A stretch of 64,000 nucleotides of DNA from Streptomyces avidinii (GTDB lineage: Bacteria; Actinomycetota; Actinomycetes; Streptomycetales; Streptomycetaceae). Both the position numbers and the translations under genes were made by a program. The DNA lies in contig NZ_BMVL01000001.1 in assembly GCF_014650695.1 (NCBI RefSeq), positions 145,563-209,562 on the forward strand. The letters run 5' to 3'. The notes below the pieces were generated by a model, which saw nothing but the letters and a program-made list of their open reading frames with translations, had not been told where the DNA came from and ran no database searches. Positions 18,250 to 29,335 of this stretch are shown here, piece by piece; the first letter of the stretch is position 1; each line of letters begins with the position of its first letter.

Positions 18250-18546
18250 AGCGAAAGGCATGGACGGGGACGAGTAGCGTCGTACGCAGCCAGGAGCGAC
18301 CCGGGGACGGTGAGAGCCCGGGGGCGAGCGCGATGTGAAGGATCACCCCTGAGCCGCCGGAAGAAAGCCCGCACGGGATCCCCGTACGGCGAGTAGAACC
18401 GGCTTCGCACCCCAATGAGGGGGCCATCGGATCCGTCCGACGGCCAAGGAGGGTGGTACCGCGGGAGCAGGCGTCCTGGATGGTCAGGAACGACTCTCGT
18501 CCCTCCGGACGGAAGTGACACCCCGCCGGAGGAAGAGTTCAGCCTC
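18250..18546 (+). promoter_or_regulatory. ileS: T-box riboswitch (tRNA-Ile sensing) controlling ileS translation
   Basis: The leader contains the T-box core AGGGTGGTACCGCG (18450-18463), which pairs with the uncharged tRNA acceptor end. An AGTA motif (18273-18276) and a possible ATC isoleucine specifier (18342-18344) lie on opposite sides of a short stem I. Downstream, CCTCCGG (18502-18508) can pair with CCGGAGG (18527-18533), which contains the ileS Shine-Dalgarno. This fits the actinobacterial translational T-box: uncharged tRNA-Ile frees the ribosome-binding site. No intrinsic terminator is seen between T-box and ATG. Confidence 0.88.
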
Positions 18547-21693
<3,147 letters not shown>

Positions 21694-21703
21694 CTCCGGC
21701 CCC

Positions 21704-21753
21704 GAGCGGCCCGTACCTCCCCCTCCGGGGCGGTACGGGCCGCTCTTGCTTTT
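21704..21753 (+). terminator. Terminator after ileS
   Basis: GAGCGGCCCGTACC (21704-21717) pairs with GGTACGGGCCGCTC (21732-21745) and is followed by TTGCTTTT, a classic intrinsic terminator. Confidence 0.88.
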
Positions 21754-21780
21754 CCCCACCCCGCCCTTTCACCGTTTCCT

Positions 21781-21824
21781 GGGGCTCCGCCCCGGACCCC
21801 CGGAGCCGGGCCGCACCCGGGCAG
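21781..21824 (+). repeat. Interspersed intergenic repeat, partial copy 2
   Basis: GGGGCTCCGCCCCGGACCCC matches the 5' half of the element described at 14940, 38543, 46043 and 57549. The 3' half is replaced by an unrelated GC-rich sequence. Confidence 0.5.
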
Positions 21825-21828
21825 CAAA

Positions 21829-21872
21829 ACGGGCCGGGCCCGAGGTTCCGTAGAACCTCGGGCCCGGCCCGT
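21829..21872 (-). terminator. Terminator after divIVA (end of dcw transcription)
   Basis: A perfect 20-bp stem (ACGGGCCGGGCCCGAGGTTC and its complement) with a four-base loop lies 38 bases after the divIVA stop. On the minus strand it is followed by TTT, giving a strong intrinsic terminator. Confidence 0.9.
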
Positions 21873-21909
21873 AGAGCGCGGCTGCCGACCGCAGAGACGG
21901 CGGCGGCGC

Positions 21910-23124
21910 CTAGTTGTCGTCCTCGTCGATCAGGAAGCCCCGCATCGGCGACGGCGCCTGCATCGGCTGCGGCGCAGCCGGCCGCACCGGAGCCATCGGC
22001 TGGGTCATCGCCGGGGACATCTGCTGCTGGTTGCCGCCGTAGGACGGGGCACCCATCGGGGAGGGACCGCCCATGGGGGACGGGCCACCCATCGAGGGAC
22101 CGCCCATGGAGTGGCCCATCGCGCCGGCCGGAGCCATCGAGGGCGACGGCGACGGCGGCAGCGCGGGACCGGCCGGGTTGCGCGGCGGGGCCAGGGAGTC
22201 GTCGGCCTGGGTCTCCAGCTGACGCAGCTGCGACTCCAGGTAGGACTTCAGACGCGTACGGTATTCACGCTCGAAGCCCCGCAGGTCCTCGACCTTGCGC
22301 TCCAGCGTGGCGCGGGCGGACTCCAGGGAGCCCATCGCGACGCGGTGCTTCTCCTGGGCGTCCCGCTCCAGCGCGTCGGCCTTGGCGCGGGCGTCCCGCT
22401 CCAGGCCCTCGGCGCGCGACCGGGCCTCGCCGACGATCTTGTTGGCCTCGGAGCGGGCCTCCGCGATCGCCTGGTCGGCGGTCTGCTGCGCCAGCGACAG
22501 GACGCGGGCGGCGCTGTCGCCGCCGGGGCCCTGCTGCGGGAGCTGCGGCTGCTGCATCTGCTGCATCTGCTGGCCCATCGGCTGCATCTGCTGCCCCATC
22601 GGCTGCATCTGCTGGCCCATCGGCTGCATCTGCTGGCCGAGCGGGTTCTGGCCGCCCATCGACTGCTGCTGCATCTGCTGCTGCTGCTGGCCCATGCCCT
22701 GGGGGCCACCCATGGGGTGCTGCTGCATGGGGCCGCCCATGGGGCCGCCCATCGGGCCGGGGCCCTGCTGGCCCTGGCCGCCGGGGCCCGGCGGGAGCTG
22801 CGGCGCGCCACCCGGCAGCTGGGGCGGGCCCATCTGCGGGTTCTGCTGCTGCGGCGGGCCGGATATGGCCGCGGGCACGGGGGCACCGGGGCCGCGCTGG
22901 TCCTGGGGCTCGGGCTTGCGCATGCCCTGCTGCTGCTGGTTCTGCGCGGCGGCACGCGTGGCGGCAGCCAGCTTCGCGCGCAGGTCCTCGTTCTCGCGCA
23001 GCAGGCGCGTCAGTTCGGACTCGACCTCGTCGAGGAAGGCGTCGACCTCGTCCTCGTCATAGCCTTCTCGGAGGCGGACGGTTGTGAACTGCTTGTTCCG
23101 CACGTCCTCGGGAGTCAGCGGCAT
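21910..23124 (-). CDS. divIVA: Polar growth determinant DivIVA
   Basis: The 404-aa coiled-coil protein starts with the conserved DivIVA N-terminal domain (MPLTPEDVRNKQFTTVRL, residues 1 to about 60), which binds curved membranes. A second coiled coil (about residues 190-300) drives oligomerisation. A long linker and the C-terminus are rich in Gln, Pro, Gly and Met, including a 7-residue tandem repeat MGQQMQP and a GGPSPM-type tail. In Streptomyces DivIVA marks hyphal tips and directs apical wall synthesis; it is phosphorylated by a Ser/Thr kinase (established). It is the last gene of the dcw cluster and is followed by a strong terminator. Confidence 0.97.
   Translation of the reverse strand: MPLTPEDVRNKQFTTVRLREGYDEDEVDAFLDEVESELTRLLRENEDLRAKLAAATRAAAQNQQQQGMRKPEPQDQRGPGAPVPAAISGPPQQQNPQMGPPQLPGGAPQLPPGPGGQGQQGPGPMGGPMGGPMQQHPMGGPQGMGQQQQQMQQQSMGGQNPLGQQMQPMGQQMQPMGQQMQPMGQQMQQMQQPQLPQQGPGGDSAARVLSLAQQTADQAIAEARSEANKIVGEARSRAEGLERDARAKADALERDAQEKHRVAMGSLESARATLERKVEDLRGFEREYRTRLKSYLESQLRQLETQADDSLAPPRNPAGPALPPSPSPSMAPAGAMGHSMGGPSMGGPSPMGGPSPMGAPSYGGNQQQMSPAMTQPMAPVRPAAPQPMQAPSPMRGFLIDEDDN
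22559..22640 (-). repeat. 21-bp tandem repeat inside divIVA (encodes MGQQMQP units)
   Basis: Nearly identical 21-base units built around CTGCTGGCCCATCGGCTGCAT occur about four times in tandem. They code for heptapeptides in the linker of DivIVA. Small differences at third positions show some drift. Length change by slippage would stay in frame. Confidence 0.85.
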
Positions 23125-23210
23125 GTCTTCTTCACCTCTACGTAGTCGTCGGCAGTCGGCAAGACCGTATCGGGATCGTCCCCGCGCGCGCGGAGAAGTT
23201 CATCGTTCAT
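23115..23210 (-). CDS. Possible 31-codon gene bridging yggT and divIVA
   Basis: An ATG at 23208-23210 overlaps the yggT stop as ATGA, and the frame ends in TGA inside the fourth codon of divIVA, a 10-base overlap. The predicted peptide, starting MNDELLRARGDDPDTV and ending YVEVKKTCR, is acidic and hydrophilic. The tight fit at both ends is what coupled genes look like, but the Shine-Dalgarno is weak and third-position GC (about 74%) is below that of neighbours. It may be a real micro-protein, a coupling device, or chance. Confidence 0.35.
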   Translation of the reverse strand: MNDELLRARGDDPDTVLPTADDYVEVKKTCR

Positions 23211-23503
23211 ACGCTTCTCGCAGCACCGCTGACGAGACTGATGAGGATGTAAACGATGATCATCAGAACGAAGAAGGACAGGTCGAGTGCCACGCCCCCG
23301 AGACGCAACGGCGGAATGGCCCGCCGAAGAAGCTTGAGCGGTGGATCGGTGACAGTGTAGGTGGCCTCCAGAACGACCACCATCGCCTTGCCGGGTGTCC
23401 ATGAACGTGCGAACTGGAACACGTAGTCCATGACCAGTCGGAAGATCAGCACGATGAGGAAGCACATCAGCGCGATGTAGACCACCTGTAGTGCGACGCC
23501 CAT
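23207..23503 (-). CDS. YggT-family membrane protein
   Basis: The 98-aa protein has two membrane spans (about residues 5-27 and 70-92) with the family pattern DPPLKLLRRAIPPLRLGGVALDLS between them. YggT proteins sit next to sepF and divIVA in many Gram-positive bacteria and plastid relatives; their role in division is not defined. It starts at ATG 23503, 60 bases after sepF, and its stop overlaps a possible small gene. Confidence 0.93.
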   Translation of the reverse strand: MGVALQVVYIALMCFLIVLIFRLVMDYVFQFARSWTPGKAMVVVLEATYTVTDPPLKLLRRAIPPLRLGGVALDLSFFVLMIIVYILISLVSGAARSV

Positions 23504-23563
23504 CCCGCGCTTCCCTCTCCCCGTTTCCCGCTCTGTTCCCGGTCCCGTATCTGACGGATCGGT

Positions 23564-24181
23564 CTAGCTTTGGTTGAAGAACCCGCCCTCCGCGATGCGA
23601 GCCTTGTCCTCCGCCGTGACATCGACGTTAGCAGGCGACAGCAGGAACACCTTCTGTGTCACGCGTTCAATGCTGCCGTGCAGACCGAACACGAGTCCGG
23701 CGGCGAAGTCCACGAGACGCTTCGCATCCGTGTCGTCCATCTCCGTGAGGTTCATGATCACCGGAGTGCCCTCACGGAAGTGTTCCCCGATGGTACGGGC
23801 CTCGTTGTAGGTCCGGGGGTGCAGCGTCGTGATGCGGTACGGCTCCCGCTCGGAGACGACCTTGGGCATGATCACGGGGGCGTTCTTCTCCAGGTTCGTG
23901 CGATCAGGTGTGATGGATGCCACGGGGGCGATTCGCGCAGGACGTCCGTTTTCCACCGGAATTGGGATGGGCTCACGCTGCGCCGGAGGCTGTACGGCTC
24001 GTACCGGTTCGTCCGATACGGGCGATTGGTGCACGGGCTGCTGTCGGCGATCCCGCTCCCGAGCCCGCTCCATCTCCGGCTCGGGCTCGAACTCGTCGTC
24101 GGGGTCGTACCCCGGGTTGTCGTACCGGTCGTCCTCCACGAGGCCGAGGTAGACCGCCATCTTGCGCATCGCGCCGGCCAT
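23564..24181 (-). CDS. sepF: Cell division protein SepF
   Basis: The 205-aa protein has an N-terminal membrane-binding helix ([16 protein letters not shown]), a charged disordered linker, and a C-terminal SepF domain (about residues 110-200: [29 protein letters not shown]). SepF tethers FtsZ to the membrane, taking the place of FtsA, which this cluster lacks. Streptomyces has several SepF paralogues; this is the dcw-linked one. A second ATG (residue 5) could also serve as start. It follows yggS after 149 bases, which probably hold its own promoter. Confidence 0.95.
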   Translation of the reverse strand: MAGAMRKMAVYLGLVEDDRYDNPGYDPDDEFEPEPEMERARERDRRQQPVHQSPVSDEPVRAVQPPAQREPIPIPVENGRPARIAPVASITPDRTNLEKNAPVIMPKVVSEREPYRITTLHPRTYNEARTIGEHFREGTPVIMNLTEMDDTDAKRLVDFAAGLVFGLHGSIERVTQKVFLLSPANVDVTAEDKARIAEGGFFNQS

Positions 24182-24330
24182 TCTCCGAGTCCTCCGCTCT
24201 GTGGTGGATCGCCCTGTCGCAGGTGCCGCCGTGTCACGAATGTCACCAACTGCCCGCGATCCACGTGGTCTGCCCGCTCATCAGCGGGAATGACCATATT
24301 TTCTGCTGTGGTCCGACTTTCTTCGCGACG

Positions 24331-25050
24331 TTACCCGAGCCGGGGTCTCGCGCCGAGTACCGCAGTGCCGACGCGTACATGTGTCGCACCGGCCACAACG
24401 GCCTGTTCCAGGTCTGCGCTCATCCCGGCCGACACCATCGTGGCAGCCGGATGGTCCACGCGCATGCGGGATGACAATTCCATCAACCGCTCGAAAGCGG
24501 CCTGTTCGCGTCCCGCGTAGTGGCCGGACAGCGGAGCGACCGTCATCAGGCCGTCGATGCGCAGTCCGGGGGCCCCGGCGACGAGGTCCGCCAGTTCCGC
24601 GAGCTGCTCCGGCGCCGCCCCTCCCCGGGTCCCGCGCTCCCCCGACTCCGCGTCGAGGGCGATCTGCACGAGGCAGCCGAGCTCGCGGTCGGCGCTCACC
24701 GCGGCCGCCGAGAGGGCGGTCACGAGTTTCGGTCGGTCGACCGACTGCACCACGTGTGCGTATCCCGCCACAGAACGGACTTTGTTCGTCTGCAACTGGC
24801 CGACGAAGTGCCAGCTGAGCGGCAGATCCGAGCAGGCCGCGGCCTTGGGGGCGGCATCCTGGTCCCGATTCTCCGCAACATGACGGACACCCAGCTCCGC
24901 CAGCAGTCGTACGTCGCTCGCGGGGTAGGTCTTGGTGACCACGATGAGCGTCACCTCGTCCCGCGCCCGTCCCGCCCCCGCGCAGGCGGACGAGATACGT
25001 TCCTCCACCCGCGCCAGGTTCTCGGCGAGCTGCGCCTTACGATCCGTCAT
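24331..25050 (-). CDS. yggS: YggS-family pyridoxal-phosphate homeostasis protein
   Basis: The 239-aa single-domain PLP protein has the PLP Lys in LIVVTKTYPASDV (about residue 40), AENRDQDAAPKA, SWHFVGQLQTNK and a C-terminal STHVRVGTAVLGARP-like segment. It has a fold-type III alanine-racemase-like barrel without racemase activity. The family (PLPBP/ProSC) controls free PLP. The ATG at 25050 lies 14 bases inside the end of pgeF, so translation is coupled. Its location after ftsZ-pgeF is standard. Confidence 0.94.
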   Translation of the reverse strand: MTDRKAQLAENLARVEERISSACAGAGRARDEVTLIVVTKTYPASDVRLLAELGVRHVAENRDQDAAPKAAACSDLPLSWHFVGQLQTNKVRSVAGYAHVVQSVDRPKLVTALSAAAVSADRELGCLVQIALDAESGERGTRGGAAPEQLAELADLVAGAPGLRIDGLMTVAPLSGHYAGREQAAFERLMELSSRMRVDHPAATMVSAGMSADLEQAVVAGATHVRVGTAVLGARPRLG

Positions 25051-25840
25051 TCTTCTTTTCCCCCGGGAGTCCGGGGGTCGCCCCCCGGGAATCCTCCGTC
25101 AACCAGACATAACCGGCAAGCCGCCCGGTCACCCGGTCGCGGCGGTACGAGAAGTGGTCCCGCGACTCCAGTGTGCAGACCGGGGAGCGGCTGCTGTTCA
25201 CCACCCCCGCCTCCGCGAGCTGGGCGTGCACCCCGGCGACCACGTCCACGGCCGGTGTCCCCCAGCCGGTCTCGGCCCGGGCGGCGGGGACCACTTCGGC
25301 CACCGCCTCCCGCATCTGCGCGGGCACCTCGTAGCAGCGTCCGCAGACCGCGGGTCCCGTACGGGCCAGGATCCGACCGGGGTCGGCCCCGAGAGCGACC
25401 ATCGCCTCCACCGCGGCGGGCACCACCCCTGCGACCAGCCCCGGCCGCCCCGCGTGGGCGGCGGCCGCGACCCCGGCGACGGGGTCGGCCAGCAGGACGG
25501 GCGTGCAGTCGGCCGTGAGTACCGCCAGGGCGAGTCCCCGACGGGCGGTCACCACCGCGTCCACCGCGGGAACCTGCTGCTCACCGCCGTCGGCGTCCGC
25601 GCCCCAGGGCCCGTCCACCACCGCCACGTCCCGGCCGTGCACCTGGTTCATCCAGACCACCCGGTCCGGGGCGAGCCCCAGGGAGCGCGCCGCCCGTGCC
25701 CGGTTCGCGAGAACGGCGGCCGGGTCGTCTCCGACCGCGCCGCCGAGATTGAGCTCCTCGTACGGAACGGCGCTCACCCCGCCCCACCGGTCGGTGAAGG
25801 CGAAGTGGGCGCCGCCCACGTGATGCTGCTCCGGTGTCAC
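25037..25840 (-). CDS. pgeF: Multicopper-polyphenol-oxidase-like (YlmD/PgeF) protein
   Basis: The 267-aa protein carries the three metal ligands of the family: the His in MNQVHGRDV, the Cys in TADCTPVLL and the His in [10 protein letters not shown], plus [10 protein letters not shown]. Members were annotated as laccases and later shown to act as purine nucleoside phosphorylase/adenosine deaminase; a role in peptidoglycan editing (removing misplaced L-Ser from UDP-MurNAc) was shown for E. coli PgeF. The GTG start at 25840 overlaps the ftsZ stop as GTGA. It lies in the division operon directly after ftsZ. Confidence 0.92.
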   Translation of the reverse strand: MTPEQHHVGGAHFAFTDRWGGVSAVPYEELNLGGAVGDDPAAVLANRARAARSLGLAPDRVVWMNQVHGRDVAVVDGPWGADADGGEQQVPAVDAVVTARRGLALAVLTADCTPVLLADPVAGVAAAAHAGRPGLVAGVVPAAVEAMVALGADPGRILARTGPAVCGRCYEVPAQMREAVAEVVPAARAETGWGTPAVDVVAGVHAQLAEAGVVNSSRSPVCTLESRDHFSYRRDRVTGRLAGYVWLTEDSRGATPGLPGEKKNDGS

Positions 25841-27042
25841 TTCAAGAAGTCCGGGACATCCAGCTCCTCGGCCGGGCTGTCCTGGTACGGGCGGGCCGTG
25901 GGGACCTGCGGCGCGGGGGCCTGGACCTCGACCGGAGCCGCCTCGACCGGAGCCGGGGGCTCCTCACGGGGGGTGACCGAGCCGAGTCCGCCGAAGGCCG
26001 GGCGGGCCGGCTCGGCGGCGCGGACCGGAGCCGGGGCCGGCTCCTCGCGCTTGGTGGACGCGGCGCCGATGACGTTGTCCCGGCGGGCCGGGGGCTGTCC
26101 GCCGTCGAACCCGGCCGCGATGACGGTGACCCGTACCTCGTCGCCGAGCGCGTCGTCGATGACGGCGCCGAAGATGATGTTCGCCTCGGGGTGAGCGGCC
26201 TCGCTGACCAGCTGCGCGGCCTCGTTGATCTCGAAGAGACCGAGGTCCGAGCCACCGGAGATGGAGAGCAGCACGCCGCGGGCGCCGTCGATGGACGCCT
26301 CGAGCAGCGGCGAGGAGATCGCCATCTCGGCCGCGGCCACCGCGCGGTCGTCGCCGCGGGCCGAGCCGATGCCCATCAGGGCCGAGCCCGCCTCGGACAT
26401 CACGGACTTGACGTCGGCGAAGTCGAGGTTGATCAGACCCGGGGTCGTGATGAGGTCGGTGATGCCCTGGACGCCCGAGAGCAGGACCTGGTCGGCCGAC
26501 TTGAAGGCGTCGAGCACGCTGACCTGGCGGTCCGAGATGGACAGCAGCCGGTCGTTGGGGATGACGATGAGGGTGTCGACCTCTTCGCGGAGCTCGGCGA
26601 TGCCGTCCTCCGCCTGGTTCGCACGGCGCCGGCCCTCGAAGGTGAACGGCCGGGTGACCACACCGATCGTCAGGGCGCCCAGCGAGCGCGCGATGTTGGC
26701 GACGACGGGTGCGCCGCCGGTGCCGGTGCCGCCGCCCTCACCGGCGGTGACGAAGACCATGTCGGCCCCCTTGAGGACCTCCTCGATCTCCTCGCGGTGG
26801 TCCTCTGCCGCCTTGCGACCGACGGCCGGGTTGGCGCCGGCGCCGAGGCCACGGGTGAGTTCCCGGCCGACGTCGAGCTTGACGTCGGCGTCGCTCATCA
26901 ACAGCGCCTGGGCGTCCGTGTTGATGGCGATGAACTCGACGCCCTTGAGACCGACCTCGATCATTCGGTTGATGGCATTGACACCACCGCCGCCGACACC
27001 GATGACCTTGATGACTGCGAGGTAGTTCTGCGGTGCTGCCAC
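25837..27042 (-). CDS. ftsZ: Cell division GTPase FtsZ
   Basis: The 401-aa tubulin homologue polymerises into the Z ring and, in sporulating Streptomyces hyphae, into ladders of rings. It shows [16 protein letters not shown], the GTP-binding [12 protein letters not shown] (about residues 101-112) and the T7 loop [12 protein letters not shown] disordered Pro/Ala/Glu linker follows, then the conserved C-terminal peptide [10 protein letters not shown], which binds partners such as SepF. The GTG start at 27040-27042 has GAGAGG upstream. A promoter region of 279 bases separates it from ftsQ, allowing developmental control. Confidence 0.98.
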   Translation of the reverse strand: MAAPQNYLAVIKVIGVGGGGVNAINRMIEVGLKGVEFIAINTDAQALLMSDADVKLDVGRELTRGLGAGANPAVGRKAAEDHREEIEEVLKGADMVFVTAGEGGGTGTGGAPVVANIARSLGALTIGVVTRPFTFEGRRRANQAEDGIAELREEVDTLIVIPNDRLLSISDRQVSVLDAFKSADQVLLSGVQGITDLITTPGLINLDFADVKSVMSEAGSALMGIGSARGDDRAVAAAEMAISSPLLEASIDGARGVLLSISGGSDLGLFEINEAAQLVSEAAHPEANIIFGAVIDDALGDEVRVTVIAAGFDGGQPPARRDNVIGAASTKREEPAPAPVRAAEPARPAFGGLGSVTPREEPPAPVEAAPVEVQAPAPQVPTARPYQDSPAEELDVPDFLK

Positions 27043-27201
27043 GTCGAAGGCCTCTCGCCTCGAGTTACGTGTCGCCGCCTCGCGGGCCTGCGTTGCGACG
27101 ACTGATGCCGAAATAGGGACGGTCCGAACGCGCCGACCCGAACCCTCACCCTGAAGTTTAGGGTTAGGGGTGTGTCTGTTCCTCGGACTCTTCCGAACAG
27201 G

Positions 27202-27231
27202 ACACTAAGTCGACAAGTAGCGCGTGTTCAA
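27202..27231 (-). promoter_or_regulatory. ftsZ: Candidate ftsZ promoter
   Basis: On the minus strand TTGAAC (27231-27226) and TAGTGT (27207-27202) are spaced by 18 bases. Both match vegetative sigma consensus well for this genome. The implied start is about 150 bases before the ftsZ GTG. Confidence 0.6.
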
Positions 27232-27240
27232 CGAACACGC
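27222..27240. promoter_or_regulatory. 8-3-8 inverted repeat over the ftsZ -35 box
   Basis: GCGTGTTC, AAC, then GAACACGC form a perfect dyad that covers the -35 hexamer of the candidate ftsZ promoter. The position suggests a repressor or activator site. The binding protein is not identified. Confidence 0.5.
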
Positions 27241-27321
27241 CGAACCTCCCGTTTTTCTTTTCACCCTATGTGATCACCCGTATCGCTGGCCAACCAGGGT
27301 GCGCCGCTGTTGGACCGGACG

Positions 27322-28203
27322 TCAACTCCCGGACACAGCAGGGGCGGTGGGGACGCTCACGTCGAAGTGACCGGCCTTGGGCGCGGCCTTCAACAAAGCG
27401 TTCAGCGCGCGCCCCTTCGCGTCGCTCTGTTCGCCGCTCCCCCACGTCACGGAGCGCCCGCCGGTCAGCTCCAGGACGACCGAATCGTAGGAACCCACCT
27501 TGACCTGCACGGTTTGCTCGGCGATCGGTTCCGGGAGGGCGCCCGCGACGAGCACGGCCTCGTGCAGCAGCCGCTCCTCGTCGAAGCGGCGGGCACTCGG
27601 CGATCGACCGGCGTTCAATTCGAGGACCGGAACACCCGCGGGCGCTTTCGGAACAGTGTCGAATCGCACACCCGATGCGTCCACTTCCACGAAGTCGGAG
27701 TCCTTTTTGATGAGCAGGACGGGTTTGCGTTCCGTCACTTTCAGACCGATCCCGTGCGGCCAGGCCCGCACCACATCGACCGAATCGATGCGGGGCAGCC
27801 TGCCGCGGACGCGGGCCTCGATCTCGTCGGTGTCCACGCTCACCAGCGGCGCTCCGACGGGAACGGCGGCCGCGCCGAGGACCTGCTCGGAGGTGAGCAC
27901 GTCCATGCCGGCGGCGGAGACCTTCTCGACGCGGAGCCAGGAGGAGCCGTAGAGGACCCAGGTGCCGCCCGCGACGAGGAGCACCGCTGCGGCCAGGGAG
28001 GCCAGCACGGGCCCCCGGCGCAGGCGTGCGCCGGGGCCCCCGGGGCCGGGCCTGCGGGCCGACTTGGTGCCCTCCGGGCCCTTCGGGGCCTTGGGGCGCT
28101 TCGGTGGCTTGGGCGGCTTGGGAGCGCCGGCGCCCTTGCGGGCGGACGGGCCGGACCGATCAGAAAACGGTGTTCCGCGCTGTGCGGTCGTCCCTCCGGC
28201 CAC
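27322..28203 (-). CDS. ftsQ: Cell division protein FtsQ
   Basis: The 293-aa bitopic membrane protein has a long, basic, Pro/Lys-rich cytoplasmic N-terminus (repeated PKPPKPPKRPKAPK). One membrane span lies at about residues 70-92 (VLASLAAAVLLVAGGTWVLY). A POTRA domain (VEKVSAAGMDVLTSEQVLGAA) and an FtsQ domain follow outside. It links early and late divisome proteins with FtsL and FtsB-like partners. The GTG at 28201-28203 is chosen because GGAGG sits seven bases upstream; an earlier in-frame start at 28314 would overlap murG. Confidence 0.94.
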   Translation of the reverse strand: MAGGTTAQRGTPFSDRSGPSARKGAGAPKPPKPPKRPKAPKGPEGTKSARRPGPGGPGARLRRGPVLASLAAAVLLVAGGTWVLYGSSWLRVEKVSAAGMDVLTSEQVLGAAAVPVGAPLVSVDTDEIEARVRGRLPRIDSVDVVRAWPHGIGLKVTERKPVLLIKKDSDFVEVDASGVRFDTVPKAPAGVPVLELNAGRSPSARRFDEERLLHEAVLVAGALPEPIAEQTVQVKVGSYDSVVLELTGGRSVTWGSGEQSDAKGRALNALLKAAPKAGHFDVSVPTAPAVSGS

Positions 28204-28234
28204 TCCTGTGCCTCCTACGTCTGCGCTACCCGCC

Positions 28235-29329
28235 TCAGCGGGACCTGTGGGCCGCGATCGCCTCGTACACCATGCCGACCAGGAGCTCGTCGGCGTCCCG
28301 GCGGCCGAACTCACCGGCGGCGCGGGACATCTCGTAGAGGCGGTGCGGGTCGGACAGCACCGGGAGGACCTGGCTGAGCACCCAGTCGGGCGTCAGCTCC
28401 GCGTCGTCCACGAGCAGGCCGCCGCCGGCCTTGACCACCGGCTGGGCGTTGAGCCGCTGTTCACCGTTGCCGATCGGCAACGGGACGTAGGCGGCGGGAA
28501 GCCCCACGGCGGAGAGTTCGGCGACGGTCATCGCACCCGCGCGGCACAGCATCATGTCGGCGGCGGCGTACGCGAGATCCATCCGGTCCACGTACGGTAC
28601 CGGCACATACGGCGGCATCCCGGGCATGTTGTCGACACGCGGCAGTTCGTTCTTCGGCCCGACGGCGTGCAGGATCTGGATTCCGGAGCGCTGGAGGGTC
28701 GGCGCGACCTGCTGGATCGTCTCGTTGAGGCGACGGGCGCCCTGCGAGCCACCGGAGACCAGCAGCGTGGGCAGGTTGGGGTCCAGGCCGAAGGCGGCGC
28801 GCGCCTCGGGGCGGACCGCGGCCCGGTCGAGGGTCGAGATCGAGCGGCGCAGCGGGATGCCCACGTAGCGGGCCCCGCGCAGCTTGCTGTCGGGGGTGGA
28901 GACCGCGACGGCGTGCGCGTACCGGGAGCCGATCTTGTTGGCCAGTCCGGGCCGGGCGTTGGCCTCGTGGACGATGATCGGCACCCCGAGCCGCTTGGCC
29001 GCCAGGTAGCCGGGCAGTGCCACGTACCCGCCGAAGCCGACGACGCAGTCGGCCTTGGTGCGGATGAGGATCTCCTCCGCGGCCTTGATGGTGCCGCGCA
29101 GCCGCCCGGGGACGGTGATCAGTTCCGGGGTCGGCTTGCGGGGCAGCGGTACGGCGGGGATCAGCCCCAGCTCGTAACCGCGTTCCGGCACCAGGCGGGT
29201 CTCAAGTCCGCGCTCCGTGCCGAGGGCGGTGATGCCCACTGAAGGGTCCTGCCTGCGCAGGGCGTCCGCGAGGGCGAGCGCCGGCTCGATGTGGCCGGCG
29301 GTCCCCCCACCGGCGAGTACGACATGCAC
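28235..29329 (-). CDS. murG: UDP-GlcNAc:lipid I N-acetylglucosaminyltransferase MurG
   Basis: The 364-aa GT-B glycosyltransferase makes lipid II from lipid I on the inner membrane face. Motifs are [16 protein letters not shown] (G loop 1), [10 protein letters not shown] (G loop 2), [12 protein letters not shown] (G loop 3) and [10 protein letters not shown] with a C-terminal [12 protein letters not shown] donor-binding segment. The start is GTG at 29327-29329, seven bases from the ftsW stop. It lies between ftsW and ftsQ; murC, found between murG and ftsQ in many bacteria, is absent here. Confidence 0.96.
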   Translation of the reverse strand: MHVVLAGGGTAGHIEPALALADALRRQDPSVGITALGTERGLETRLVPERGYELGLIPAVPLPRKPTPELITVPGRLRGTIKAAEEILIRTKADCVVGFGGYVALPGYLAAKRLGVPIIVHEANARPGLANKIGSRYAHAVAVSTPDSKLRGARYVGIPLRRSISTLDRAAVRPEARAAFGLDPNLPTLLVSGGSQGARRLNETIQQVAPTLQRSGIQILHAVGPKNELPRVDNMPGMPPYVPVPYVDRMDLAYAAADMMLCRAGAMTVAELSAVGLPAAYVPLPIGNGEQRLNAQPVVKAGGGLLVDDAELTPDWVLSQVLPVLSDPHRLYEMSRAAGEFGRRDADELLVGMVYEAIAAHRSR

Positions 29330-29335
29330 CGAAAT

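Larger units (their letters stand above)
27043..27321 (-). other. ftsZ: ftsZ leader and promoter region
   Basis: This 279-base region between ftsQ and ftsZ is the AT-richest part of the dcw cluster. In S. coelicolor the same interval carries three ftsZ promoters, one of them developmental (established). Here one good promoter, an inverted repeat and two GACAC motifs (27201-27205 plus strand; within 27172-27177 on the minus strand) can be seen. GACAC is the reported WhiA recognition sequence. Confidence 0.7.

Noticed and set aside
22559..22640. Short regular repeats considered as a CRISPR array
   Set aside because: The units are contiguous, have no spacers, and encode heptapeptides inside divIVA.
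28204..28234. Search for murC or ddl between murG and ftsQ
   Set aside because: Only 31 bases separate the two genes, so neither gene is present at this place.
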